From positions 186,001-250,000 of the forward strand of contig NZ_CP106753.1 in assembly GCF_025642115.1 (NCBI RefSeq): a stretch of DNA of 64,000 nt, written 5' to 3'. Both the position numbers and the translations under genes were made by a program. This document shows positions 9,480 to 18,138 of this stretch, one piece after another (the first letter of the stretch is position 1; the number at the start of each line of letters is the position of its first letter). The stretch is from Chitiniphilus purpureus. GTDB taxonomy: Bacteria; Pseudomonadota; Gammaproteobacteria; Burkholderiales; Chitinibacteraceae. The notes beneath the pieces are model-generated. The model was not told the origin of the DNA. It saw only the letters and a list, made by a program, of their open reading frames with translations, and made no database searches.

Positions 9480-10567
9480 TGTCGCGGCTCCGCCAGCAGC
9501 GCGTCGAGCGCCGCCAGCACCCGCTCGGGCGTGATCGCGGTCAGGCAGTCGCTCACCTTGCCGCCGCCGCAGCCATCCTGCCCGCAGGGGCGGCAGGACA
9601 CCGGCTCGGTGACGATGCGGTGGGGTACCTGCCACGGCGCCCATTCGATGTCGCCCGACGGGCCGAACAGTGCCACCGTCGGCGTGCCGACCGCCGCAGC
9701 CAGATGCATCGGTACCGAATCGACGCCGATGAAGGCCTGCGCTCCGGCGATCAGCGCACCCAGTTCCTTGAGCGACAACTGCCCGGCAAGGTCAGCCGCC
9801 ACCGGCCGCGCCAGCCGGGCGTTCAAGTCGCCGATCCAGGCCAGCTCGGCCGGCGCGGGCGCGGCGGACAACACCACCGTCTGGCCGCGTGTGGTCAGCG
9901 CATCGATCAGCGCGGCCATGCGCGCCACTGGCCAGGTCTTGAACAGCCAGCGCGAAGTGGGATGGATCAGCAGGTAGGGCGCCTGCACCCCGGCGGTGGC
10001 GAGGAGGCCGGCCACGCGTTGCTCGGCTGCCTCGCCGGCGGCAAAGCGCAGCGGGCGGGTTGCTTCGGTGGGTTGGATGCCGATGCGCCGCAGGGCATCC
10101 AGGTGGATCTCGACGGTGTGGCGCCGGTTGCCGCCGACCACGGGATAGAGCGTGTCGAACGAGCGTCGCCACCAGCGGTCGGCCACCCTCCCGCCCTTGC
10201 CCGGTGCCGGCGCCACCGCCAGCCGCGGCCGCAACAGGCGCGCCAGCCGGGCACCATGCCAGTGGTCGGTCAGATGCACGATCAGATCGTAGTCGCGTGC
10301 CTTCAGGGTGCGATACAACCCCCAGTAGCGCCGCAGCTGTGCCAGCGGTCCCAGCCGCCGCCAGTCGCGGCCGATGGTATGCACCTGCGCCACATGCGGA
10401 TGCAGCGTCAGCATCTCGCGGGTGTCGTGATAGAGCAGCGCGTCGACTTCGATGCCCGGATGCGCGGCGGCCAGCGTGCTGAACACCGGTCCGGTGAGCA
10501 GCACATCGCCGTGGTGACGCAACTTGATGACGAGCGCGCGGCGCAACGGCACGGCGGATTCAGCCAC
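9476..10567 (-). CDS. waaQ: Putative LPS heptosyltransferase III (WaaQ/RfaQ-like)
   Basis: 363 aa GT9 protein. RRALVIKLRHHGDVLLTGPVF is close to the RfaQ start, and the tail SCRPCGQDGCGGGKVSDCL is the cysteine signature I associate with RfaQ-type heptosyltransferases. The donor site reads GVDSVPMHLAAAVGTPTVALFGPSG. The GTG at 10567 is preferred because it leaves an 8-nt overlap with the epimerase stop; an upstream frame extension lacks family residues. Predicted to add a heptose to the inner core in the cytoplasm. Confidence 0.85.
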   Translation of the reverse strand: MAESAVPLRRALVIKLRHHGDVLLTGPVFSTLAAAHPGIEVDALLYHDTREMLTLHPHVAQVHTIGRDWRRLGPLAQLRRYWGLYRTLKARDYDLIVHLTDHWHGARLARLLRPRLAVAPAPGKGGRVADRWWRRSFDTLYPVVGGNRRHTVEIHLDALRRIGIQPTEATRPLRFAAGEAAEQRVAGLLATAGVQAPYLLIHPTSRWLFKTWPVARMAALIDALTTRGQTVVLSAAPAPAELAWIGDLNARLARPVAADLAGQLSLKELGALIAGAQAFIGVDSVPMHLAAAVGTPTVALFGPSGDIEWAPWQVPHRIVTEPVSCRPCGQDGCGGGKVSDCLTAITPERVLAALDALLAEPRQ

Positions 10568-11564
10568 CGTGATAGTCCTTGAACCAGGCCACGAAGCGTG
10601 CCAACCCCTCACCCAGCCCCACGCGTGGCAGCGGGCCGATCAGGGCCTCCAGCGCCGAGGTGTCGGCATAGGTGGCCTCGACATCGCCCGCCTGCATCGG
10701 CAGGTAGCGCTTGTCCGCCACGCGGCCCAGCTGCTGTTCCAGGAGCGCGATGAATTCGGAAAGCGGGGCCGGGTTGCTGCCACCGATGTTCAGGATGCGG
10801 TACGGCGCCCAGCTGGTGCCGTTCCTCGGTGCCATCACATCAAACGCCGGATCGGCCGCCGCCGGCTTATCCAGGAGCCCGACGATGCCGGCGACGATGT
10901 CGTCGATGTAGGTGAAGTCGCGCTGCATGTTGCCGTGGTTGTACACGTCGATGGCCTCGCCGGCGACGATCTTCTGCGCGAACTTGTAGTAGGCCATGTC
11001 CGGCCGGCCCCATGGCCCGTACACGGTGAAGAAGCGCAGCCCGGTCACCGGCAGGCCGTAGAGGTGGGCATAGCTGTGCGCCATCGCCTCGTTGGCCTTC
11101 TTGGTGGCGGCATAGAAGCTGACCGGATGCTCGGTGCTGTCCGATTCGCGGAACGGCAGGCGACGGTTGCCGCCGTAGACGCTGGACGAGCTGGCGAAGA
11201 TCAGGTGGGCGAGTCCACCGTGGCGGCAGCCCTCCAACACGTGGGTGAAGCCGGCCAGGTTGGCGGCGCTGTAGGCCAACGGCGCGTCGATCGAGTAGCG
11301 CACCCCGGCCTGCGCCGCCAGGTGCACCACCGTGTCGTAACCGCCATCGCGGATCAGGTCGACGGTGCGGGGCTCGGCGACGTCCAGCCTCTCGAAGCTG
11401 AAGCCGGGCCGTGGCGTCAGCCGCGCCAGCCGTGCCTGCTTCAGCGCCGGGTCGTAGTAGCTGTTGAGGCTGTCGATGCCGTGCACCTGGTGTCCGAGCG
11501 CGAGCAGCCGCTCGGAAAGATGCATACCGATGAAACCGGCGGCACCGGTGACCAGGATCTTCAT
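10560..11564 (-). CDS. NAD-dependent epimerase, probable UDP-glucuronate 4-epimerase
   Basis: 334 aa short-chain dehydrogenase/epimerase. The Rossmann motif GAAGFIG is near residues 7-13 and the catalytic YxxxK pair is YAATK. NSYYDPALK after the second strand and TVYGPWGRPDMA are characteristic of the UDP-glucuronate 4-epimerase group, which makes UDP-galacturonate. It is the first gene of the minus-strand LPS operon, so its product probably feeds galacturonate into the core or another glycan. Assignment to GlcA rather than Glc epimerase is by motif resemblance. Confidence 0.85.
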   Translation of the reverse strand: MKILVTGAAGFIGMHLSERLLALGHQVHGIDSLNSYYDPALKQARLARLTPRPGFSFERLDVAEPRTVDLIRDGGYDTVVHLAAQAGVRYSIDAPLAYSAANLAGFTHVLEGCRHGGLAHLIFASSSSVYGGNRRLPFRESDSTEHPVSFYAATKKANEAMAHSYAHLYGLPVTGLRFFTVYGPWGRPDMAYYKFAQKIVAGEAIDVYNHGNMQRDFTYIDDIVAGIVGLLDKPAAADPAFDVMAPRNGTSWAPYRILNIGGSNPAPLSEFIALLEQQLGRVADKRYLPMQAGDVEATYADTSALEALIGPLPRVGLGEGLARFVAWFKDYHGG

Positions 11565-11602
11565 AACGCGCTCGGGCCCGCGGCCGTCGATGGGAATGCG
11601 CG

Positions 11603-11608
11603 ATTATA
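11603..11608 (-). promoter_or_regulatory. Candidate -10 box for the LPS core operon
   Basis: A perfect TATAAT is read on the minus strand, 39 bases upstream of the epimerase ATG and followed by CGCG. The same TATAAT-CGCG arrangement occurs upstream of msbA. No convincing -35 element stands at 16-18 bp, so only the -10 is claimed. Confidence 0.5.
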
Positions 11609-11854
11609 TCAGGGCCCCTCGTACCCGATGGACGGAGTAGGCGCCGTCGACAAAACCCGGCGCAGCGTGCCTGGCAACAGGCGTGGCATGTCGCGGACGG
11701 CGATGCATCGGACCTGCTTCGGTCGCGCGCACGGCGGGGTACGGCCAGGGTGCGCCACGCGGGCGGGCGGGCGTTGCCGGCGGCTTTAAAAGCGCAAAAA
11801 CCCGGGCGACGGCGCTATGCTTGCACCCCTTGCCTCCTTTGCTGGCGCACTTCG

Positions 11855-12610
11855 ATGAGTTCTCCCTCGCTGGGCGTGGCCCTGATCACCAAGAACGCGG
11901 CACGGCGCCTGTCCGAGTGCCTGACGGCGTTGTCGTTCGCCGACCGGATCGTGGTGCTCGACTCGGGCAGCGACGACGACACCGTGGCCATTGCCCGCGC
12001 CCATGGCGCCCAGGTGGCGGAATCAGCCGACTGGCCGGGCTTTGGCATCCAGAAGAACCGCGCCGTGGCATTGCTCGATACCGACTGGGTGCTGCTGATC
12101 GACGCCGACGAGGTGGTGACGCCCGAACTTGCCACGGCGATCCGCACCGCGCTGGCCGCGCCGGCGTACGAGGTCTATGCGATCAATCGGCTGTCGTCGT
12201 TCTGCGGTCACTGGATGCGCCATTCGGGCTGGTTCCCCGACTGGATCCCCCGCCTGTTCCGCCACGGCACCGCGCGCTTCTCGGACGATCTGGTGCACGA
12301 GCGGTTGCTGTTCGAAGGCCACGCCGGCCGGCTCGATGGCCTGCTGCTGCACCATTCGTACGAGGACCACGCCGACGTGCTGCGCAAGCTCGATGCCTAC
12401 TCCAGCGCCGGCGCCCGGCAGCGTTTCGCGCGCGGCGAGCGCGGCGGTCTGGGCAAGGCTGTCCTGCGCGGCGCCTGGGCCTTCGTGCGCACCTATATCG
12501 TCAAGCGCGGCTTCCTCGACGGCGCCGCCGGCTTCCAGGTGGCGCTATTCAACGCGGAGACGGTGTATTACCGGTTCTTGAAACTGGGGGCGTTGGAACG
12601 GAATGGGTGA
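11855..12610 (+). CDS. Glycosyltransferase family 2, WaaE/KdtX-like
   Basis: 251 aa GT-A enzyme. It begins SLGVALITKNAARRLSECL, has the nucleotide-sugar aspartates in VVLDSGSDDDT and LLIDADEVV, and the segment FGIQKNRAV typical of the LPS core beta-glucosyltransferase WaaE/KdtX family. NRLSSFCGHWMRHSGWFPDW and FSDDLVHERL match the same group. ATG at 11855 gives the family start but has no clear Shine-Dalgarno sequence. It is divergent from the LPS core operon across a 290-bp gap and probably adds a sugar to the inner core. Confidence 0.86.
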   Translation: MSSPSLGVALITKNAARRLSECLTALSFADRIVVLDSGSDDDTVAIARAHGAQVAESADWPGFGIQKNRAVALLDTDWVLLIDADEVVTPELATAIRTALAAPAYEVYAINRLSSFCGHWMRHSGWFPDWIPRLFRHGTARFSDDLVHERLLFEGHAGRLDGLLLHHSYEDHADVLRKLDAYSSAGARQRFARGERGGLGKAVLRGAWAFVRTYIVKRGFLDGAAGFQVALFNAETVYYRFLKLGALERNG

Positions 12611-12690
12611 GGGGTGAGGGGTGAGGTGCAACGTCAAAGGCAACGGCGCGGCTTCTGACGTTGCCTTTGCACCTCACCCCTCACCCGCGA
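12608..12690. repeat. Large inverted repeat between convergent genes
   Basis: The outer arms are GGTGAGGGGTGAGGTG and its complement at 12671-12687. An inner pair, CAACGTCA and TGACGTTG, flanks a GC-rich centre. The element fills the gap between the convergent glycosyltransferase and msbA genes and could act as a bidirectional transcription barrier. No T-run is present. A related element lies at 43303-43393. Confidence 0.75.
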
Positions 12691-12706
12691 GGCGCCACGC
12701 TTCGCG

Positions 12707-14443
12707 TCACCCCTCGCTGAACTGCACCGCATGCATCTGGGCATAGACGCCGCCCTGGGCCAGCAGCTCGGCGTGGCGGCCGCTTTCGATCACCCGTCCC
12801 TGGCGCAGCACCAGGATGCGGTCGGCGTTTTCGATGGTGGAGAGCCGGTGCGCGATCACCACGGTGGTACGCGACTTCATCAGGTTTTCCAGCGCGGCCT
12901 GCACCTTGCGCTCGGATTCGGTGTCGAGCGCGCTGGTGGCCTCGTCCAGGATCAGCAGCGGCGCATCCTTGTAGATCGCACGGGCAATCGCCAACCGTTG
13001 CCGCTGCCCGCCGGACAGGCGCGTGCCGTTCTCGCCCAGCGGCGTCTCGAAGCCCTGGGGCAGCGCTTCGATGAATTCCAGCGCGTAGGCCGCCTCGGCG
13101 GCGGCACGCACGCGCTCCGGGTCCGGTTGCGGATCGCCGTAGGCGATGTTGGCCGTGACACTGTCGTTGAACAGCACCACGTCCTGGCTCACCAGCGCCA
13201 CCTGCCGGCGCAGGTCGGCCAGCCGGTAGTCGGCCAGCGGCACGCCGTCGAGCAGGATGCGGCCATGCGCCACGTCGTAGAAGCGCGGCAGCAGGTTGGC
13301 CAGCGTGGTCTTGCCGCTGCCCGAGCTGCCGACCAGCGCCACCGTCTCGCCCGGGGCGATCTGCAGCGAGACCGCGTCAAGGGCGTTGCGCTCGGCCGTT
13401 TCGTAGCGGAACGACACCCGCTCCAGCGTCAGCTCGCCGCGCGCGCGCGCCAGCGGACGCGTGCCCTGGTCCGGCTCCACCTCGGCATCGAGCACGCCGA
13501 ACACCGACTCGGCGGCGGCCAGCCCCTTGTGCAGCTGCTCGTTGAGCTTGGTCAGGCTCTTGATCGGCTGCTGCATCAGCATCATGGCCGAGATGAACGA
13601 CACGAACGCGCCGGCGGTGAGCGCACCATCCTGCGCGCGCAGGCTGGCAAAGTAGATGATGCCGGCCAGCGTGATGCCGATCACCAGCATGATCAGGCTG
13701 GAGTTGAGGCTGGACGTGGCGGTCTGCTTGACGTTGACGAGGCGCAGCTGGTTGTTGATCTTCGCGAAGCGCCGCTGCTCGTATGCCTGCCCGGCGAAGA
13801 TCTTGACCACGCGCTGCCCCGAGAACGCCTCGCTCAGCATGCTGGTCATCTGCCCCATGCTGCCCTGCGATTCGCGCGCGAGGCGGCGCTGGCGCTTGCC
13901 GACGATACGGATGCTTGCCACCACGACGGGAATCAGCACCAGGCACAGCAGCGTCAGCCGCCAGTCGTGGTACAGCATCACACCGAGGAAGAACACCACC
14001 GAGAGCGAGTCGCGCACCAGCGTGGTCAGCACCTGCACGCCGGCGAGCATGATCTGGTTGACGTCGTAGGTGATGCGCGAGAGCAGCACGCCGGCCGAGG
14101 TCTGGTCGAAGAACCGCACCGGCATATGGATGGCGCGCTGGAACATCAGGTCCCGCAGATCGCACACCACCCGGGTGGTGATCCAGTTGCCGGTGTACTC
14201 GTTGCCGAAGTTGGACAGCATGCGCAGCACCGCGAGTCCGACGATCTGCGCCGGGATCACCCAGGCCGCCCCGGCGGCCAGCGTGTCGGGATTCAGGTTC
14301 TTGTCGATCAGCGGCTTGAGCAGCATCGACAGCCCCGCATCGACCGCCGCCGCCGCGATCAGGCACAACATGTTGAAGGCGATCATCGGCCAGTACGGCT
14401 TGACGTGCCCGAGCACGCGGAAATAGAGCTGGCGACTGGTCAT
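12707..14443 (-). CDS. msbA: Lipid A export ABC transporter MsbA
   Basis: 578 aa with a six-helix transmembrane domain (about residues 15-310) fused to an ATPase. The ATPase has Walker A GSSGSGKTT, signature LSGGQRQR, Walker B LLILDEATSALD and switch histidine IAHRLST. It flips lipid A-core across the inner membrane, which links it to the adjacent LPS core operon. The length is the usual 570-600. It has its own upstream TATAAT. The call as MsbA rather than another half-transporter rests on overall sequence and context. Confidence 0.92.
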   Translation of the reverse strand: MTSRQLYFRVLGHVKPYWPMIAFNMLCLIAAAAVDAGLSMLLKPLIDKNLNPDTLAAGAAWVIPAQIVGLAVLRMLSNFGNEYTGNWITTRVVCDLRDLMFQRAIHMPVRFFDQTSAGVLLSRITYDVNQIMLAGVQVLTTLVRDSLSVVFFLGVMLYHDWRLTLLCLVLIPVVVASIRIVGKRQRRLARESQGSMGQMTSMLSEAFSGQRVVKIFAGQAYEQRRFAKINNQLRLVNVKQTATSSLNSSLIMLVIGITLAGIIYFASLRAQDGALTAGAFVSFISAMMLMQQPIKSLTKLNEQLHKGLAAAESVFGVLDAEVEPDQGTRPLARARGELTLERVSFRYETAERNALDAVSLQIAPGETVALVGSSGSGKTTLANLLPRFYDVAHGRILLDGVPLADYRLADLRRQVALVSQDVVLFNDSVTANIAYGDPQPDPERVRAAAEAAYALEFIEALPQGFETPLGENGTRLSGGQRQRLAIARAIYKDAPLLILDEATSALDTESERKVQAALENLMKSRTTVVIAHRLSTIENADRILVLRQGRVIESGRHAELLAQGGVYAQMHAVQFSEG

Positions 14444-14468
14444 GGGTGTATGGCTTGTGAAAAACGCG

Positions 14469-14474
14469 ATTATA
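14469..14474 (-). promoter_or_regulatory. Candidate -10 box for msbA
   Basis: A minus-strand TATAAT followed by CGCG, 26 bases upstream of the msbA ATG. The spacing to the start and identity to the -10 upstream of the LPS operon support it. A -35 is not obvious. Confidence 0.5.
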
Positions 14475-14504
14475 GCGACCGTGGCCGGACAACCCGTGGC
14501 CGGC

Positions 14505-15236
14505 TCATCCCAGATCGCCCCAGCGTGCCTGCAGCAGCGCCAGCGTCACCGCCGCCGCGGTCTCGGTGCGCAGCACGCGCGGGCCGAGGCACAGCGGCAT
14601 GAAGCCGGCTGCCCGTGCCGCGTCCTCCTCCTCGCGCGACAGGCCGCCCTCGGGGCCGATCAGCACCGTGGCGGCACCTGCCTCGTGCGGGAGTGCATCA
14701 AGCGACACCGCGCCGCGCGGCGACAGCAACAGCCTGAGCCCGGCTTGCGGCGGCGCGGCCAGCACCTTGGCCAGATCGGCCACCGGCGCGATCTGCGGCA
14801 CGCGGGTGCGACCGCTCTGCTCGCAGGCGGCCACTGCCACCCCTTGCCAATGTGCATGGCGCTTCTGCGCACGCTCGCCGCCCAACCGGCCCTGGCTATA
14901 GGCGCTGTTGACCGGCACGATGGCGGCAACGCCCAGTTCGGTGGCCTTCTGGATCGCATAGTCCATGCGCTCGGCAGCGGCCACCGCCTGGATCAGCGTC
15001 AGCTGCAGCGGTGATTCGCGCTCGGCCGGATCGAACGTGCCGATCTGGACCTCGACGCTGCGCTTGCCCATCTGCGTCACCGTCGCCGCATATTCGCCGC
15101 CGCGCCCGTCGAACACCGTCAACGTATCGCCCGGCTGCAGCCGCAACACCTGCGCATGTCGCGCGGCCGCCTCAGGCAGCGCCAGCCGGGCACCGGGAAC
15201 GGGCGCGGCGTCCGGCGCCAGAAAGAGCCGCGGCAT
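14505..15236 (-). CDS. rsmE: 16S rRNA (uracil-1498-N3)-methyltransferase RsmE
   Basis: 243 aa SPOUT-class enzyme that methylates U1498 of 16S rRNA with SAM. MPRLFLAP at the start, the N-terminal PUA-like domain, and the C-terminal knot with VLIGPEGGLSREE and LGPRVLRTETAA are diagnostic. ATG at 15236 is chosen because the longer frame lacks family residues. It lies two bases after the stop of the small membrane protein gene, so the two are probably cotranscribed. Confidence 0.94.
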   Translation of the reverse strand: MPRLFLAPDAAPVPGARLALPEAAARHAQVLRLQPGDTLTVFDGRGGEYAATVTQMGKRSVEVQIGTFDPAERESPLQLTLIQAVAAAERMDYAIQKATELGVAAIVPVNSAYSQGRLGGERAQKRHAHWQGVAVAACEQSGRTRVPQIAPVADLAKVLAAPPQAGLRLLLSPRGAVSLDALPHEAGAATVLIGPEGGLSREEEDAARAAGFMPLCLGPRVLRTETAAAVTLALLQARWGDLG

Positions 15237-15238
15237 GC

Positions 15239-15424
15239 TCAGGATTCCGCGAGGCGCTGCACGATCAGACCGAGGACGCCGATCACCCCGAGCGACAGGG
15301 CAAAGGTCAGCGTCCAGCGGATCAATCGCAGCCAATAGCGGTCACGGGTACGCAGGTATTTGAACCCCGCCCAGCCCACCAGCAGCACGACGAGGATCAA
15401 GAGGAGACGGATCACGGCAAACAT
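15239..15424 (-). CDS. Small two-helix membrane protein
   Basis: 61 aa starting MFAVIRLLLILVVLLVG. It has two predicted transmembrane helices separated by a basic segment, KYLRTRDRYWLRLIR, which should face the cytoplasm. It sits two bases upstream of rsmE in the same direction, which supports a real coupled gene. The function is unknown. The start at 15424 places the first helix at the N-terminus. Confidence 0.6.
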   Translation of the reverse strand: MFAVIRLLLILVVLLVGWAGFKYLRTRDRYWLRLIRWTLTFALSLGVIGVLGLIVQRLAES

Positions 15425-15670
15425 GGCCGGATGATGGCTGATCGGCCACGGTCTGCCAACCTGTGTTGCGCCAAACCCCGGATCTTGAATGTACAGAGGG
15501 GACAGAGGACACAGCGCAAAGTGGGGGGAACCCCAGGCCGGGTTTGTACCGGCCGGCACCACCGGCTGCGTATGCAACCGCCGATCCGGCCACGGCCCAT
15601 CTCCCATGCAGCTCACGCCGCAACCGTCCGCGCCCCCCGTGTTCCTGGCGTTGTGGGTCGGACGGGGGTT

Positions 15671-16585
15671 CTAGATGCTCAACGGCGGCAGGTCATGGAA
15701 GCTGCTCGGCACCGTTTCGCGCTGTTCGAAGGTGGCGAACTCGTAGTTGGCCTCGTCGGCCAGCAGCGTGCGCAACAGCTTGTTGTTGAGCGCATGGCCG
15801 CTCTTGTAGCCGGAGAACGCGGCGATCAGCGGATGGCCGAGGATGTAGAGGTCGCCGATGGCGTCGAGCACCTTGTGCCGCACGAACTCGTCCTCGAAGC
15901 GCAGGCCGCCGTCGTTGAGCACGCGGTACTCGTCGATGACGATGGCGTTGTCCATGCTGCCCCCGCGCGCGAGGCCGTTCATCCGCATGTATTCGAACTC
16001 ATGGATGAAGCCGAAGGTGCGCGCGCGCGCGATCTCGCTGATGTAGTTGGTCCGGGCGAAATCGATGCTGACGGTCTGGGCGGATTTCTTGAACGCCGGG
16101 TGCTGGAAATCGATGGTCAGCGCCACCTTGTAGCCGTCGTGCGGCTCCAGACGCACCCACTTGTCGCCTTCGGTCACCTCGACGGGCCGCAGCACCCGCA
16201 CGAACTTCTTCGGCGCCGGCTGCTCGACGATGCCGGCCGACTGGACCAGGAAGATGAACGGCGCGGCCGAGCCATCCATGATGGGCATTTCCTGCGCGTC
16301 GACCTCGACCTCGACATTGTCAAGGCCAAGGCCGGCGAAGGCGGACATCAGGTGTTCGATGGTGCCCACCCGCACCTCGTCCTGCACCAGCGTCGAGGAG
16401 AGACGGGTGTCGTTGACGAGGGTGGGCCCGACCCTGAACGGCGCCGATCCGGGCAAATCGATCCGCCGGAACACGATGCCGTGATCGATGGGGGCAGGCT
16501 TGAGCACCAGGGTGACGCGGTCACCCGAATGCAGCCCGACCCCGACCGCGCGCACCGTGGATTTCAGGGTACGTTGTTGAAACAT
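15671..16585 (-). CDS. lpxC: UDP-3-O-acyl-N-acetylglucosamine deacetylase LpxC
   Basis: 304 aa zinc enzyme that commits precursors to lipid A. Key segments are [18 protein letters not shown] at the start, TIEHLMSAF (zinc histidine), the MDGSAAPF region, and [17 protein letters not shown] with its zinc ligands (His and Asp). The position immediately after ftsZ is the classical end of the dcw cluster. ATG at 16585 is preferred over a GTG two codons earlier. It has a candidate promoter of its own. Confidence 0.96.
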   Translation of the reverse strand: MFQQRTLKSTVRAVGVGLHSGDRVTLVLKPAPIDHGIVFRRIDLPGSAPFRVGPTLVNDTRLSSTLVQDEVRVGTIEHLMSAFAGLGLDNVEVEVDAQEMPIMDGSAAPFIFLVQSAGIVEQPAPKKFVRVLRPVEVTEGDKWVRLEPHDGYKVALTIDFQHPAFKKSAQTVSIDFARTNYISEIARARTFGFIHEFEYMRMNGLARGGSMDNAIVIDEYRVLNDGGLRFEDEFVRHKVLDAIGDLYILGHPLIAAFSGYKSGHALNNKLLRTLLADEANYEFATFEQRETVPSSFHDLPPLSI

Positions 16586-16900
16586 GGACACTTTCCCAAA
16601 CAGAAACCGACAACGATTCTAGCAGCCCCGGGTCGTGGGCTGGATTGATCGTCGCAATGTTCCCGATCGGTTGAACCTATTCAGGCGCCTGCCACGAAAC
16701 TGGTTTCCTCGATGGATGGGCCGAGCCATGCCAAGCCCCCGGCCAAGCCGGGCGTACACCGTCATTGCTTGCCGGTACCGGCACCCCTTTGTTCCATCCC
16801 ACTCCCCCGCCCTCGCCACCGCGAGGGGGCCTCGCTGTGCTCGGGGTTGTGCGATTCCTGTCCGTGGCGTGCAACCAGCCCATTCGCAGCCTGTACCGCC
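16586..16900. other. Intergenic region ftsZ-lpxC
   Basis: About 315 bases without a supportable gene. It holds a candidate lpxC -10 (minus-strand TAGAAT at 16616-16621) and a perfect 7-bp hairpin CCCTCGC-CACC-GCGAGGG at 16810-16827. The hairpin lies just after the ftsZ stop and lacks a T-run, so it is at best a weak terminator or processing site. Confidence 0.5.
16616..16621 (-). promoter_or_regulatory. Candidate -10 box for lpxC
   Basis: Minus-strand TAGAAT, five of six consensus bases, 31 bases before the lpxC ATG. The same hexamer stands upstream of pth. No -35 is clear. Confidence 0.4.
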
Positions 16901-18064
16901 TTAGTCTGCCTGACGCCGCAGGAAGGCGGGGATATCCATGTCGATGTTGTTCAACGCCGGCCGCGCATTGCTGGCCGCACCTTCACCACCGCGCCGCGAA
17001 CGCCAGATCGCCGGCGTATCGTAGTCCTCGGCGTTGAAGCCGTCGGTACCGGTCTTGCGGCTTTCGCTCTGGATCACCGACAGCGACGGCTTGGCGTTCT
17101 CCTTGGCACCCAGACCGGTGGCGATCAGCGTGATGCGCAGCGCGTCGCCCAGCGATTCGTCGTACACCACGCCGTGCTTGATCTGCGCGTCGTCGGCCAC
17201 GTGCTGGTTGATGATCTCCAGCGCCTGGCGGATCTCGCTCTTCTTCAGGGTGGCGCGGCTGGCCGAGAAATTGACCAGCACACCACGCGCACCCTTGAAG
17301 CTGATGTTGTCGAGCAGCGGGCAGCGGATTGCCTCCTCGGTGGCCTCCACCGCGCGCGATGCGCCGCTGGCAATCGCCGAACCCATCATCGCCATGCCCA
17401 TCTCGCGCATCACGGTCTTCACATCGGCGAAGTCGACGTTGATGAGGCCCGGATAGTGGATGATCTCGACGATGGAACCCACGGCATTGCGCAGCACGTC
17501 GTCGGCGGCGCGGAACGCTTCGTCCACCGTCACGTCCTCGCCCAGCACCTCCTCCAGCTTTTCGTTGGAGACCACGATCAGCGAGTCGACATAGCGCGCC
17601 AGCTCGTCGATGCCGGCCTGCGCCACCTTCTGACGCGCACCTTCATCGAGGCCGGGCTTGGTCACCACGCCCACCGTGAGGATGCCCTTCTCGCGTGCCA
17701 CCTGGGCGATCACCGGTGCCGCGCCCGTGCCGGTGCCACCGCCCATGCCGGCAGTGATGAACAGCAGGTCCGAGCCCTCGATCAGCTCGCCCAGGCGCTC
17801 GCGATCCTCCTCGGCGGCCTGGCGGCCGATGTCCGGATTGCAGCCGGCACCGAACCCGCGCGTCAGCTCGGCACCCAGTTGCACCACGTTCTCGGCGCGC
17901 GACAGCTTGAGCACCTGCGCATCGGTGTTGGCGGAGATGAAATCCACCCCCTGCATCCGATGCTCGATCATGTTGTTGATCGCGTTGCAACCGGCGCCAC
18001 CGACGCCGATCACCTTGATATTGACGAGGTGGGCGACCTCTTGGACTTCAATGGTAAGTGCCAT
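16901..18064 (-). CDS. ftsZ: Cell division protein FtsZ
   Basis: 387 aa tubulin-like GTPase that forms the Z-ring. The N-terminal IKVIGVGGAGCNAINNM, the tubulin signature GMGGGTGTGAAP and the T7-loop NVDFADVKTVM are present, and the C-terminal peptide DIPAFLRRQAD is the site bound by FtsA/ZipA-type partners. Two normally strict positions differ. The conserved KPFxFEG segment reads KPGLDEG, and the usual GAGANP reads GAGCNP. The rest is intact, so the gene is probably functional but divergent. Confidence 0.96.
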   Translation of the reverse strand: MALTIEVQEVAHLVNIKVIGVGGAGCNAINNMIEHRMQGVDFISANTDAQVLKLSRAENVVQLGAELTRGFGAGCNPDIGRQAAEEDRERLGELIEGSDLLFITAGMGGGTGTGAAPVIAQVAREKGILTVGVVTKPGLDEGARQKVAQAGIDELARYVDSLIVVSNEKLEEVLGEDVTVDEAFRAADDVLRNAVGSIVEIIHYPGLINVDFADVKTVMREMGMAMMGSAIASGASRAVEATEEAIRCPLLDNISFKGARGVLVNFSASRATLKKSEIRQALEIINQHVADDAQIKHGVVYDESLGDALRITLIATGLGAKENAKPSLSVIQSESRKTGTDGFNAEDYDTPAIWRSRRGGEGAASNARPALNNIDMDIPAFLRRQAD

Positions 18065-18138
18065 GATATTTCTCCTCTTGACCCGATTACTGACTTACTG
18101 ACCCGAAACTCGAAAATGCCTGTGCAATCGCCAGACGC

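Noticed and set aside
16810..16827. Hairpin after ftsZ as a terminator
   Set aside because: The 7-bp stem is perfect but no T-run follows on either strand, so a terminator was not called.
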